Shown here: positions 1 through 7,240 of the stretch, piece after piece
Layout: each line of letters starts with the position of its first letter
How positions within the stretch are numbered: position 1 is the first letter of the stretch
Assembly: GCA_023227945.1 (NCBI GenBank)
Contig: JALOCC010000001.1
Coordinates: 62,001-126,000, forward strand
Length of the DNA: 64,000 nucleotides
Direction: 5' to 3'
DNA from: Candidatus Omnitrophota bacterium
GTDB lineage: Bacteria; Omnitrophota; Gorgyraeia; Duberdicusellales; 4484-171
Made by a program: the position numbers and the translations under genes
The notes under the pieces: generated by a model
Databases searched by the model: none
What the model was told of the DNA's origin: nothing
The model's input: the letters and a program-made list of their open reading frames with translations, nothing else

Positions 1-297
1 ATATCTATAGAAATCTTTTTGTCTCTCCTGGCAAGTCCAGGCTACTTTTGCGGATGATTCTATGGTTTGTTTTTTAAATGGTATGTTTATGTGCAGCAAT
101 AATTTGGCATCTCTGGTTTTAAGCTTATCCCAGAAACCCCACCAGAGGTCATTTATCAAAAGGCACAAGCCACCCCTGCCGATGTCATGGGTAAACCCCT
201 GCAGCCAGGGAGTTATTCGTTTATTCTCTTCGTCAATAATGCAAAATTCAATCGGTACAACAGTTGAAATCCTTATGTATTTTCTTCTATTATCCAT
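1..297 (-). CDS. PilZ domain protein, 3' end outside window
   Basis: Reading the minus strand from an ATG at 297 gives 99 codons open to the window edge. The N-terminus has an RRKYIR stretch followed by a hydrophobic strand, and about 40 residues on a DIGRGG motif. These match the R-x3-R and D/N-x-S-x2-G signature of PilZ cyclic-di-GMP receptors, though Ser is replaced by Gly in the second motif. The product is probably a small cytosolic c-di-GMP sensor. The gene is cut by the window edge, so its C-terminus is unknown. A 15-bp inverted repeat and a pseudoknot-capable stretch lie upstream of it on the same strand. Confidence 0.65.
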   Translation of the reverse strand, partial: MDNRRKYIRISTVVPIEFCIIDEENKRITPWLQGFTHDIGRGGLCLLINDLWWGFWDKLKTRDAKLLLHINIPFKKQTIESSAKVAWTCQERQKDFYRY

Positions 298-327
298 ATT
301 TTAAACACGAATCACCACGAATTTGGA

Positions 328-383
328 ACGAATTGCCACGTCCCGCCCTTTAATATTTTTATTAGCGTGACGTGGCAATTCGT
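328..383. repeat. 15-bp perfect inverted repeat
   Basis: Positions 328-342 and 369-383 are perfect reverse complements separated by 26 bases. The arm contains the word ACGAATTGCCACGTC. The flank at 305-322 carries related CACGAAT words. The hairpin lies just upstream of the minus-strand PilZ gene and resembles the other intergenic palindromes in this window. Confidence 0.8.
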
Positions 384-447
384 GTCCTAAGCTTTATATA
401 ACAGATTTTTTGCGAATATGCAAACTTACCCGCGAATCAGTCCCGAG

Positions 448-539
448 GTAACGTCGTGACGGTTCAGCCACCAAACCAGACCGAAGGTCGATTTAGGGCT
501 GCCCTGAACCGAATTTATTCTGGTTTAGGGCGGGGTTAC
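448..539. other. pseudoknot-capable structured element, candidate RNA
   Basis: Three sets of complementary arms are visible: 448-452 with 535-539, 460-467 (CGGTTCAG) with 504-511, and 473-480 (AAACCAGA) with 519-526. The last two interleave, so together they form an H-type pseudoknot closed by the first pair. Small hairpins at 479-489 (GACC GAA GGTC) and 495-505 fit inside. On the minus strand it lies between the TPR gene and the PilZ gene, as a leader or 3' element would. I cannot match it to a known riboswitch or ribozyme. The folding is inferred by eye only. Confidence 0.4.
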
Positions 540-565
540 GTCCATTACTACCAAGCAATAGAGCT

Positions 566-949
566 TCATATCTGGCTGGATGACTTAAGTTTTTTAAGTT
601 TACTTAGAAACGCGGTGAATTTCTGGTGCTTTCTTAAGTTTTCAAGGTCCGGGTCTTCAAGTATGTAAGAAAGGTCGTCATAGCCGAAAAGAATTGCCTT
701 CTTGAGCTCTTTGAATGCTTCCTCTATTTCTCCCATCAAAGAAAGGCTGCAGGCAAAATTATAGCGGGCAACAGGGTCTTCTGGCTTTAAGCTGACTAAC
801 TTTCTATCAACCTCAAGGCCTTCTTCGTAAAAGCCTTTTCTGGTATAGGCGTCGCCGAGGGTAGCAAGTGCGTGGAAAAAGTTAGGGTTTTTTGAAAGCA
901 GGCCTTCGTAAAATCTGATTTCGAAATCTTTTCTTTTCCTTTTTGCCAT
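566..949 (-). CDS. small TPR repeat protein
   Basis: A 127-residue protein with no signal peptide. After a basic start (MAKRKRKD) it has two to three helical tetratricopeptide units. Residues 20-90 show the A-x-x-x-L-G/A-D-A-Y spacing and the P-x-D/E-x-x-A pattern typical of TPRs. TPRs usually make protein-protein contacts; no partner can be named. The C-terminus (about 90-120) is lysine-rich. A GAGGCGAC stretch directly before the ATG is a plausible ribosome site. It stands alone between two intergenic repeat elements. Confidence 0.75.
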   Translation of the reverse strand: MAKRKRKDFEIRFYEGLLSKNPNFFHALATLGDAYTRKGFYEEGLEVDRKLVSLKPEDPVARYNFACSLSLMGEIEEAFKELKKAILFGYDDLSYILEDPDLENLRKHQKFTAFLSKLKKLKSSSQI

Positions 950-954
950 GTCGC

Positions 955-1170
955 CTCACTCCATTACACAGATTACACAGATGTTTTATAAAATAATCAA
1001 TAACCAAGATACAAGATACAAACAAATCTCAATATCCAATAACCAAACGAAGATGTTGGTCATTGTTTGGTTATTGAGATTTGATTATTGGTCATTGTTT
1101 GGTTATTGTATCTTGGAGCTTGGTTATTTCTCCAGCTATCGCTAATAACTATTTGTGATTATCTGTGTTT
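955..1170. repeat. imperfect palindrome with CACAGAT outer arms
   Basis: Outer arms 967-983 (CACAGATTACACAGATG) and 1151-1167 are imperfect reverse complements. Inside them, 999-1020 pairs with 1107-1128 (20 of 22), and the core repeats the words AATAACCAAAC and its complement several times. The right outer arm overlaps the 3' end of the next minus-strand gene and supplies its last codons. The same layout recurs at 5619-5752 and 9560-9694. Confidence 0.75.
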
Positions 1171-3508
1171 TTTCCAAAATCGCTTCTTCCTTTAAAAGAT
1201 AAAATATTTCTTCCATATTCTTCTTAAATTCTTTATATTCAGCCGGCTCGATGAACCTTTTAATTACATCAAACTCCCTGTATATATCTATTGAATTTTC
1301 ATTTTGACTGCATACGGATTTGAACTTAAACCATGGGGTATTGATTTCTTTGCTTGTAGGAAGAAATTTTACCTGTAAATTCTCCGGCAGGTTTATTTTT
1401 ATTTTTGATGCTTTTTTAAATATACCTTCAAACTCTATCGGGAAATTCCTTTGTTCTTTACCGGCGTAGGAAGTATCTATGTCTATATCGTCAAAAAAAG
1501 GAAGTATTCTTAAGCCATTCGCAGGGTTTAAAACTTTTTTGGCACTGAATGAATACTGTAAAGATGCGTCTTTATCAAAATCATCCACGTTACCCGCATT
1601 ATATTTTATGAGTTTGGAAAACGGGCTTATCTGAACCATTCTTTTTTGTATGTCGTCTTTCAGGACGTCCGGATGCGTGTACTTTAAATAGTAACGCTGA
1701 ATGCTCGCAAAAAAGCCCGTAGCTGTTATTTTTCTGTTAATTATGGCGTCTTCATTCCTGTCGATATCTATTTGCATCTCATAAAATACCTTGTTTTCTT
1801 CCAATACCGGCGTTGTCGTAATTTCATATTTGTTGTCTAAAATCACAAAGACATTTCTCTCCTGGTCCGAAAGCGGAATGTCCGAAAAACTAACAGTTGA
1901 AGCTGTCGCATCCATAAAAATCATTTTTCCTTCGTATAAAAGAACAGCTATTGCATGGTTAAAATTAACGCAGGGGAAATCTTTTTGCATTTGATAAATT
2001 TCTCTTGTCGAAATAAGAACCGGGTAAGCCTTAAGGCCAGATTCTTTCATCATCGCAACTAAAAGTATGGCTTTATCTTTACAATCGCCGTAACGGTTTA
2101 CGAAAATATCATTTGCATAATGCGGCTCGTAACCGCTTTCACCGTATTCAACGGCAACATAGCGCACATTACGGGAACAAAAATCATAGATTCTTTTTGC
2201 TTTTTCTAGGTCATCCTTTGCATCTTTTATGAGGTTTGCCGTAAATTTTTTTACTTCTTTATTCAAGACTATTTTGTCTTTATAAAGGCTGTGCCACCAT
2301 TTATAAATTTCTTCCCAACTTGAAAAGTTAGATATGCCTATTGCCGGGTTAATAATGGAAATCGAAGGCATTGGCTCTTCCGGGATAATCGGCTCAAGCT
2401 CTTTGAATTTCCACGAATAGATAATAGATTTTTCTGTTTCTTCTTTTACCGGCTTTAAATTTATTCCTTTAGCATACGCTTCGTTGAAGAACTTTAATTC
2501 TACCTTGTTTTTCCTGGGCACGGTAAGCTTAAAATTAGCTTTTGCCAAAGGATATGCTTCCCGCAGGCGGTATATAAAACTGAACTTGCCGTCAGTGATT
2601 AACTTTGACGAATAAATTTTGAATTTATATTCTATTATAGAACCAATATCAACCGAAGGCATGGAAATTATAAGAGCCCTGGCATTGCTATAAAGAGGAA
2701 AATTAAGGTATTTGGTGACATCCCTTGTATTCTCATCTCCGGCATAAATTACTCGTCCGCTAGGGGTAATTGTCCGGGCATATTCAAGCTCAACTCTTTC
2801 GTAAGTTGAATCATAGCCGATTTCTACCTCTGCCAGGTCTTTCCCTTTTTCTTTTAAAACTTTCTGCGCCACATAAACGTTCGCTACAGAAGTATTATCA
2901 TCTTTTATCTGGTGGTCTTCATCTACGAACAAAACCACTGCCTCTTCTTTGTCGATACTTGAAATAAATTTTTGCTCCTCCTGAAGAAGCGCCTTTAAAG
3001 ATTGCGGCATTCCCTCTTCTACTTTAAGCCCTATTTTTGAAATACGCTTTTTTGCTTGCGGCTCAAATTCACCTTTAACCTTGCTGTAAATTGCAATCGC
3101 CTTTGGATAAAGATTCTTCGATTCAAGGGTTGCCGCGTACAAATACATATACTCGCTGTCAACGGTTTCTCCAACCTGGTCAAAGATATCTAAGGCGTTG
3201 GAATATTCTTTGAGGCTTGCGTATGCCTTGGCAAGCATGATTTTTGCTTTTACATCAGTTTCGTTTTTAAGCAACACAACCACCTTTTCAAAATCTTTGA
3301 AATCGTAATAAATTTGTGCTAATTTTATACGCAAGCTCAAATCCTTCGGGTTTTTGCTGATAAGTTCTTCATAATATCGAGTCTCTTTTTTATAAATTTC
3401 GTGCAGTGTCCCGGGCTCATATTTACAGCCGCAAAGAAAGATAAATAAAGATAGCCATAAAAATAGGCCTTGGGTTGGAACAGACGTTTTTTTTGTTATT
3501 ACTTTCAT
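1142..3508 (-). CDS. TPR / DUF3857 / transglutaminase-like lipoprotein
   Basis: A 788-residue exported protein. A hydrophobic segment at about 13-27 ends in LCGCK, a lipobox-like signal, so membrane anchoring by lipidation is likely. Residues 35-160 are TPR-like. About 205-400 is a DUF3857 domain. About 430-560 is a transglutaminase-like domain with the catalytic triad in view: Cys in GDCKDK, His in FNHAI and Asp in MDATA. The family is often found in Gram-negative bacteria near outer-membrane functions, but its substrate is unknown. The last codons (KTQIITNSY) are encoded by the outer arm of the palindrome at 955-1170, so the natural C-terminus may have been altered by the repeat. Confidence 0.85.
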   Translation of the reverse strand: MKVITKKTSVPTQGLFLWLSLFIFLCGCKYEPGTLHEIYKKETRYYEELISKNPKDLSLRIKLAQIYYDFKDFEKVVVLLKNETDVKAKIMLAKAYASLKEYSNALDIFDQVGETVDSEYMYLYAATLESKNLYPKAIAIYSKVKGEFEPQAKKRISKIGLKVEEGMPQSLKALLQEEQKFISSIDKEEAVVLFVDEDHQIKDDNTSVANVYVAQKVLKEKGKDLAEVEIGYDSTYERVELEYARTITPSGRVIYAGDENTRDVTKYLNFPLYSNARALIISMPSVDIGSIIEYKFKIYSSKLITDGKFSFIYRLREAYPLAKANFKLTVPRKNKVELKFFNEAYAKGINLKPVKEETEKSIIYSWKFKELEPIIPEEPMPSISIINPAIGISNFSSWEEIYKWWHSLYKDKIVLNKEVKKFTANLIKDAKDDLEKAKRIYDFCSRNVRYVAVEYGESGYEPHYANDIFVNRYGDCKDKAILLVAMMKESGLKAYPVLISTREIYQMQKDFPCVNFNHAIAVLLYEGKMIFMDATASTVSFSDIPLSDQERNVFVILDNKYEITTTPVLEENKVFYEMQIDIDRNEDAIINRKITATGFFASIQRYYLKYTHPDVLKDDIQKRMVQISPFSKLIKYNAGNVDDFDKDASLQYSFSAKKVLNPANGLRILPFFDDIDIDTSYAGKEQRNFPIEFEGIFKKASKIKINLPENLQVKFLPTSKEINTPWFKFKSVCSQNENSIDIYREFDVIKRFIEPAEYKEFKKNMEEIFYLLKEEAILEKTQIITNSY

Positions 3509-3550
3509 ATCTTTTTGTTTGAGGATTCTTCGAAAAATCGAAACTCTGAA

Positions 3551-3844
3551 TCAGGCGATTTTTCCTAGAACATCCTTTACTGGCTGGCCTTTTTTAATGC
3601 CTAATCTCGCTGCGGCAGAAGTACAGGAATGAACGCTTGCACATAGAGCGTCGTTTATGGTTCTAACCCCTACTATTTTTACGGCAACGTCATTAAATTT
3701 CTCGGCAACTTTTAAATTAAGGTACCCGCACATTACATAACCGCGCCTGCCATGCAGAACAATTAAGTTTTTCGTCTTAAGCGGCATAAGTAGCGCGGTA
3801 ATGTATTTTTTCCCAACCCTAATCTTTTTGAAGAGAGCACGCAT
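3551..3844 (-). CDS. DUF1805 (YunC-like) protein
   Basis: A 97-residue protein matching the DUF1805/YunC family over its whole length. It has the conserved LIVLHGRRGYVMCGYL strand and the segment from GVRTINDAL to AARLGI. No function is established for the family. The ATG lies three bases after the aminotransferase stop at 3848, so the two are co-transcribed and probably translationally coupled. It carries no signal peptide. Confidence 0.8.
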   Translation of the reverse strand: MRALFKKIRVGKKYITALLMPLKTKNLIVLHGRRGYVMCGYLNLKVAEKFNDVAVKIVGVRTINDALCASVHSCTSAAARLGIKKGQPVKDVLGKIA

Positions 3845-3847
3845 AAG

Positions 3848-4996
3848 TTATAATTTCTTCAGGAAACGTTCTATTCTTATTATTGCTTCTCTAAGATTAT
3901 CCAGCGTATTGGCGTAAGAAATCCTGACATATGAGTCGTATTCTTTGCCAAAAGCTGTGCCCGGCACCAAAGCGACTTTCTCTTCAAAAAGCAAACGCTT
4001 TGCAAGCTCAAGTGAACTTATCTTAAACTTTTTTACTGAAGGGAAACAATAGAATGCCCCCTCAGGCATAGGCATATTCATCCCTAACCTGTTTAATTCC
4101 TTAACGATAAAGTTTCTGCGCCGCTTATACTCATTGCGCATCTCTAAAACATCTTTCTGCGCTTTTAAAGCCTCAACCGCGGCAACTTGCGAAATAATCG
4201 GCGCACACATCATCGCGAAAGAATGAATCTTCGTCATCGCCTCAATGATTTGTTTGTTTGCGCAGGCATAACCCAACCTAAAACCCGTCATAGCATAAGC
4301 TTTTGAAAAGCCGTTTAAAAGTATTGTTCGCTCTCTGGCTCCTTCGTCAAGCGAGGGAAAAGATTTTGTTTTACCTTCATAGATAAGCTCATCGTAAACT
4401 TCATCGCTAATGACGATTGTGTCCTTGCTTTTAATCTGTTCCCAAATTCTATAAAGTTCTTTCGCATCATAAGCAGCGCCTGTCGGGTTAGAAGGATTAT
4501 TCAGAATAATCGCTTTAGGGTTCGTTTTAAGCGCTGCTTTTAATTTCTTAATGTCTATTTTAAAATTATTTTCCTGCGTGGTTGGGACATAAATCACGCT
4601 GCCCCCGGCAATTTCTACCAGCGCCGGATAAGCGACAAAATGCGGGCTAATAACAATAACTTTGTCGCCTTTAGAAATAATAGAGCGGATAGCTAAATCA
4701 AGGCCCTCGCTCACCCCTACGGTAATTAAAACTTCTTCTTCCGGGTTATATTTTAAGGAGTGCCTTTTTTCCATAAAATTAGAAACCGCTTCCCTTAAAA
4801 CAAAAAGGCCTTTGTTGGAGGTATAAGAAGTCATTCCCTCTTCAAGCGCGGTGATAGCTCTTTCTCTTATGCGCCAGGGCGTAACAAAGTCTGGCTCGCC
4901 CACGCCTAAAGATATAACTTCGGGCATGCCGAGCACTAAATCAAAAAACTGCCTTATTCCTGAAGGCGCCAGGTTTTTAATGTGTTTTGAAATCAT
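3848..4996 (-). CDS. PLP-dependent class I/II aminotransferase
   Basis: A 382-residue fold-type I aminotransferase, close in length to the aspartate aminotransferase subfamily. Visible motifs are GVGEPDF near 32, NNPSNPTG at about 166-173, SDEVYDEL at about 197-204 and the PLP-binding lysine K232 in NGFSKAYAMTGFR. Arg 240 follows at the usual spacing. It transfers amino groups between amino acids and 2-oxo acids; the exact substrate cannot be read from sequence. The gene follows an Lrp/AsnC regulator, a common pairing for amino-acid metabolism, with a palindromic repeat between them. Confidence 0.85.
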   Translation of the reverse strand: MISKHIKNLAPSGIRQFFDLVLGMPEVISLGVGEPDFVTPWRIRERAITALEEGMTSYTSNKGLFVLREAVSNFMEKRHSLKYNPEEEVLITVGVSEGLDLAIRSIISKGDKVIVISPHFVAYPALVEIAGGSVIYVPTTQENNFKIDIKKLKAALKTNPKAIILNNPSNPTGAAYDAKELYRIWEQIKSKDTIVISDEVYDELIYEGKTKSFPSLDEGARERTILLNGFSKAYAMTGFRLGYACANKQIIEAMTKIHSFAMMCAPIISQVAAVEALKAQKDVLEMRNEYKRRRNFIVKELNRLGMNMPMPEGAFYCFPSVKKFKISSLELAKRLLFEEKVALVPGTAFGKEYDSYVRISYANTLDNLREAIIRIERFLKKL

Positions 4997-5005
4997 GGTT
5001 TAGTT

Positions 5006-5121
5006 TTTAGTTCTAAGTTCTAGGTTCTAAGTTCTAGGTTTTAAGTTGTGGGTTATAAGTTTTTCCCAAATTTGTTAGCGTTGGGTTTACCTTAGAACTT
5101 ACAACTTATCACTTAGAACTA
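5006..5121. repeat. imperfect palindrome made of TTCTAAG/TTCTAGG words
   Basis: The left half repeats the word GTTCTAAGTTCTAGG several times. The right half carries its complement (CTTAGAACTTACAACTT). For example 5009-5018 pairs with 5111-5120 exactly. It separates the lrp-like gene from the aminotransferase, and the stop codon of the regulator (5119-5121) lies inside the right arm. It has no CACAGAT outer arms. Confidence 0.7.
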
Positions 5122-5601
5122 ATATGTTATTGCCAACCGTTCGTTTTTCTCTTTTTTTGTCAGGATTACTCCGTCTTCCTTATATTTCTTAAGCATAAAG
5201 TGGGTAACTGCTCCTTTTACCGAACTTAAGGGAGCAAGCTTCTCGGAAACAAAACTTGCTACTGTATGGATGTCTTTACCCTCAACTGTTAAAAGCAAAT
5301 CATAGGTTCCTGAAAGAAGATAGCAGTTTTTTACTTCCGGAAACTTGAATATCCTTTCCGCTACCGCGTCAAAACCTACATCTTTTTGCGGCGTTATTCT
5401 TACCTCGATTAAAGCGACTACACCGTTTGCACCTTTAAGTTTTTCTTTATTTATTACCGCTTTATATTTTACTATTATTCCTTTTTTCTCGTAATCCTTT
5501 ATCGCCCTTTCAATTTCTTTTTTGCTTTTACCGGTAAGTTTTACTAAATCTTCCAAAGGAACACGTGCGTTAGTTTCCAATATTTCTAATATCTCATCCA
5601 T
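5119..5601 (-). CDS. Lrp/AsnC family transcriptional regulator
   Basis: A 160-residue regulator. Residues 1-50 form the winged helix-turn-helix (LEDLVKLTGKSKKEIERAIKD). Residues 60-140 form the RAM/AsnC ligand-binding domain, with VALIEVRI and the GTYDLLLTVEG strand. I chose the ATG at 5601 because GGAGG lies 8 bases upstream. A longer frame beginning at 5673 would encode only intergenic-repeat sequence. It is likely an amino-acid-responsive regulator of the downstream aminotransferase, judging from position only. Confidence 0.85.
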   Translation of the reverse strand: MDEILEILETNARVPLEDLVKLTGKSKKEIERAIKDYEKKGIIVKYKAVINKEKLKGANGVVALIEVRITPQKDVGFDAVAERIFKFPEVKNCYLLSGTYDLLLTVEGKDIHTVASFVSEKLAPLSSVKGAVTHFMLKKYKEDGVILTKKEKNERLAITY

Positions 5602-5618
5602 ATTAACCTCCGTTTTTG

Positions 5619-5752
5619 CACAGATAATCACAGGTACGAAACAGATGATCACAGATTGTTTAAAAAGTAGCACGTATTAAGTAACAGGTATCACGTTTTA
5701 AAAAACCTGTTACCTGTTACTTGCTACGTTTTACATAATCTGTGTATAATTG
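5619..5752. repeat. palindrome with CACAGAT outer arms
   Basis: The left outer part (5619-5660) repeats CACAGATAATCACAG-type words and the right outer part (5731-5752) carries ATAATCTGTGTA. Inside, 5679-5690 (AAGTAACAGGTA) is a perfect reverse complement of 5711-5722, with further imperfect pairing around it. It lies between hypD and the Lrp-like regulator and resembles the elements at 955-1170 and 9560-9694. Confidence 0.75.
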
Positions 5753-5759
5753 TATCAAA

Positions 5760-6848
5760 TTACGCGCCATATTCATAGTAAATTCTACAAGTGCCCTCAA
5801 AAGATACCATGCAAGGACCAAGAGGGTTATCCACTGTGCAGCGTTTTTTAAATTGCGGGCACTCGGATGGGCTTATCTTTCCTTTTACTACATCCACACA
5901 GCGGCAATTGATATTTTTTATTTTTCCATGGGCTAACGGTTTATCTATTAGTTTTTCTGCGTCAAAATTCTTGTATCTTTCATTTATAAACAGGCCGCTT
6001 TTTTTTATCACGCCAAAACCGCGCCAAGCAGCATCTTTAATATCAAATACCTCGTTTATTAATTTCATAGCAGAAATATTGCCGCCTGGCTTAACTACTC
6101 TGTTATATTCATTTTCCAATTTATATTTTCCTTCGCTTATTTGAGAACAGATTTTATAGATGGATAAAACCATATCCAGCGGCTCAAAACCGCAAATTAC
6201 GCAAGGGATGTTGTATTTTTTTACAATTTCTCTATATGGCACTTCACCTATAATTACCGAAACATGCCCCGGGCAGAGAAAACCATCTACTTTTATTTCG
6301 CTGTCTTCACAAAGCAAGTTAAGAGCGGGGGGGATAACCCGGTGCGCAGAAAGTACAAAAAGATTATTAAGTTCATTTTTTTGGGCTTCTTTTAATATGG
6401 AAGCTGTAAGCGGGGCTGTTGTCTCAAAACCCACAGCCAAAAAAATTATTCTTTTTTGCGGATTTATTTTCGCAAGCTCTAAAACCTCGCTTGGGGAGTA
6501 TATTACCGATATATTTGCGCCATATGCATGGGCTTCTTCTAAGCTCGATACCGTACCTTTTACTTTTATAAGATCGCCGAAAGTAGCTATGATATTTTGC
6601 TTATCTTTACACAGAAAAAGCGCCTTATCTATAAAGCTATCTTCGGTTATACAAACCGGGCATCCTGGCCCAGAAATTAAATTTATATTATCGGGAAGCA
6701 GTTTCTTTAGCCCGAATCTGAAAAAAGTATAAGTATGCGTTCCGCATACTTCCATTATGTTTATCTTTTTTTTCAATCCCAGGCTTTGGATTGCGCGGAT
6801 AATTCTTCGTATTACTTTTTTATTTCTTAGAAGATTTTCGGTAAGCAC
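5760..6848 (-). CDS. hypD: hydrogenase maturation protein HypD
   Basis: HypD is the iron-sulfur scaffold on which the Fe(CN)2CO group of [NiFe]-hydrogenase is built with HypC. Diagnostic motifs are present: MEVCGTHTYTF, SGPGCPVC, CGFEPLDM and a C-terminal cysteine cluster (CPQFKKRC, NPLGPCMVS, GTCRIYY). I favour a GTG start at 6848, since AAGGAG sits seven bases upstream; an ATG pair at 6872 is the alternative. That start overlaps hypC by 29 bases, consistent with coupled translation of the HypC-HypD pair. Confidence 0.93.
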   Translation of the reverse strand: MLTENLLRNKKVIRRIIRAIQSLGLKKKINIMEVCGTHTYTFFRFGLKKLLPDNINLISGPGCPVCITEDSFIDKALFLCKDKQNIIATFGDLIKVKGTVSSLEEAHAYGANISVIYSPSEVLELAKINPQKRIIFLAVGFETTAPLTASILKEAQKNELNNLFVLSAHRVIPPALNLLCEDSEIKVDGFLCPGHVSVIIGEVPYREIVKKYNIPCVICGFEPLDMVLSIYKICSQISEGKYKLENEYNRVVKPGGNISAMKLINEVFDIKDAAWRGFGVIKKSGLFINERYKNFDAEKLIDKPLAHGKIKNINCRCVDVVKGKISPSECPQFKKRCTVDNPLGPCMVSFEGTCRIYYEYGA

Positions 6849-7056
6849 TTTTATACTCCTTAAAACCATCAAGTATATCTTTAACCTTGCTTGAGTCGAA
6901 TTTCTCTATGGCAAAACCTGCATGAACCATTACAAAATCTCCCTTTTGGGCATTTTTAAGAAATTCGATATTAACATCCCTTTTAATTCCTTCGGCTTCA
7001 ACGGACGCGTGAGTGCCTTTTATTTCAATTATTTTCATCGGATACGCTAAGCACAT
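6820..7056 (-). CDS. hypC: hydrogenase maturation chaperone HypC
   Basis: A 78-residue HypC/HybG protein. HypC carries the Fe(CN)2CO moiety with HypD and delivers it to the hydrogenase large subunit. It begins MCLAYPMKI; the essential Cys2 is exposed once Met is removed. The GDFVMVHAGFAIEK segment is characteristic. I chose the ATG at 7056 because AGGAG lies just upstream and because Cys must be residue 2; a start at 7080 would bury it. Its 3' end overlaps hypD. Confidence 0.92.
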   Translation of the reverse strand: MCLAYPMKIIEIKGTHASVEAEGIKRDVNIEFLKNAQKGDFVMVHAGFAIEKFDSSKVKDILDGFKEYKSAYRKSSKK

Positions 7057-7075
7057 ATTTACTCCTAATGAGCAC

Positions 7076-7123
7076 ATCATTTTTCCAAGCTGCCTGTCCA
7101 GACAGGCGCGCAGAAAAAATGAT
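7076..7123. repeat. nested inverted repeat between hypF and hypC
   Basis: Outer arms 7076-7084 and 7115-7123 (ATCATTTTT and complement) enclose a tight hairpin of 7092-7098 (GCCTGTC) with 7101-7107 and a two-base loop. It lies directly upstream of the hypC ribosome site on the minus strand, so it could be a leader hairpin, an attenuating structure or a repeat remnant. Confidence 0.6.
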
Positions 7124-7133
7124 AGTGCGAATT

Positions 7134-7210
7134 ATCCCGAAGTGCTCTCAAAAAATATCGAACGAGTACTTGCGTAGAGAGATTTTTTGAGTATACAGGC
7201 ACTTCGGGAT
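7134..7210. repeat. long hairpin between hypF and hypC
   Basis: Positions 7134-7145 (ATCCCGAAGTGC) pair perfectly with 7199-7210, and 7147-7156 pair perfectly with 7182-7191, leaving a central loop of about 25 bases. It fills most of the hypF-hypC gap. It could be transcribed as a stable stem that separates the two cistrons, or be a small non-autonomous palindromic repeat. Confidence 0.7.
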
Positions 7211-7240
7211 TTTTCATATCCCCAACAAAAATTCTTAACC

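Noticed and set aside
448..539. HDV-like ribozyme reading of the pseudoknot
   Set aside because: The topology is similar, but the P1/P3 sizes and the catalytic J4/2 region do not match the consensus.
948..1145. Plus-strand open frame of 65 codons
   Set aside because: It runs through a palindromic repeat and has no ribosome site or family features.
5006..5060. CRISPR-like array of short repeats
   Set aside because: The words are 12-16 bases, imperfect, without spacers or cas genes, and form a palindrome.
5602..5673. Longer N-terminus for the Lrp-like regulator
   Set aside because: The extra codons come from the CACAGAT repeat, and the ATG at 5601 has a strong GGAGG upstream.
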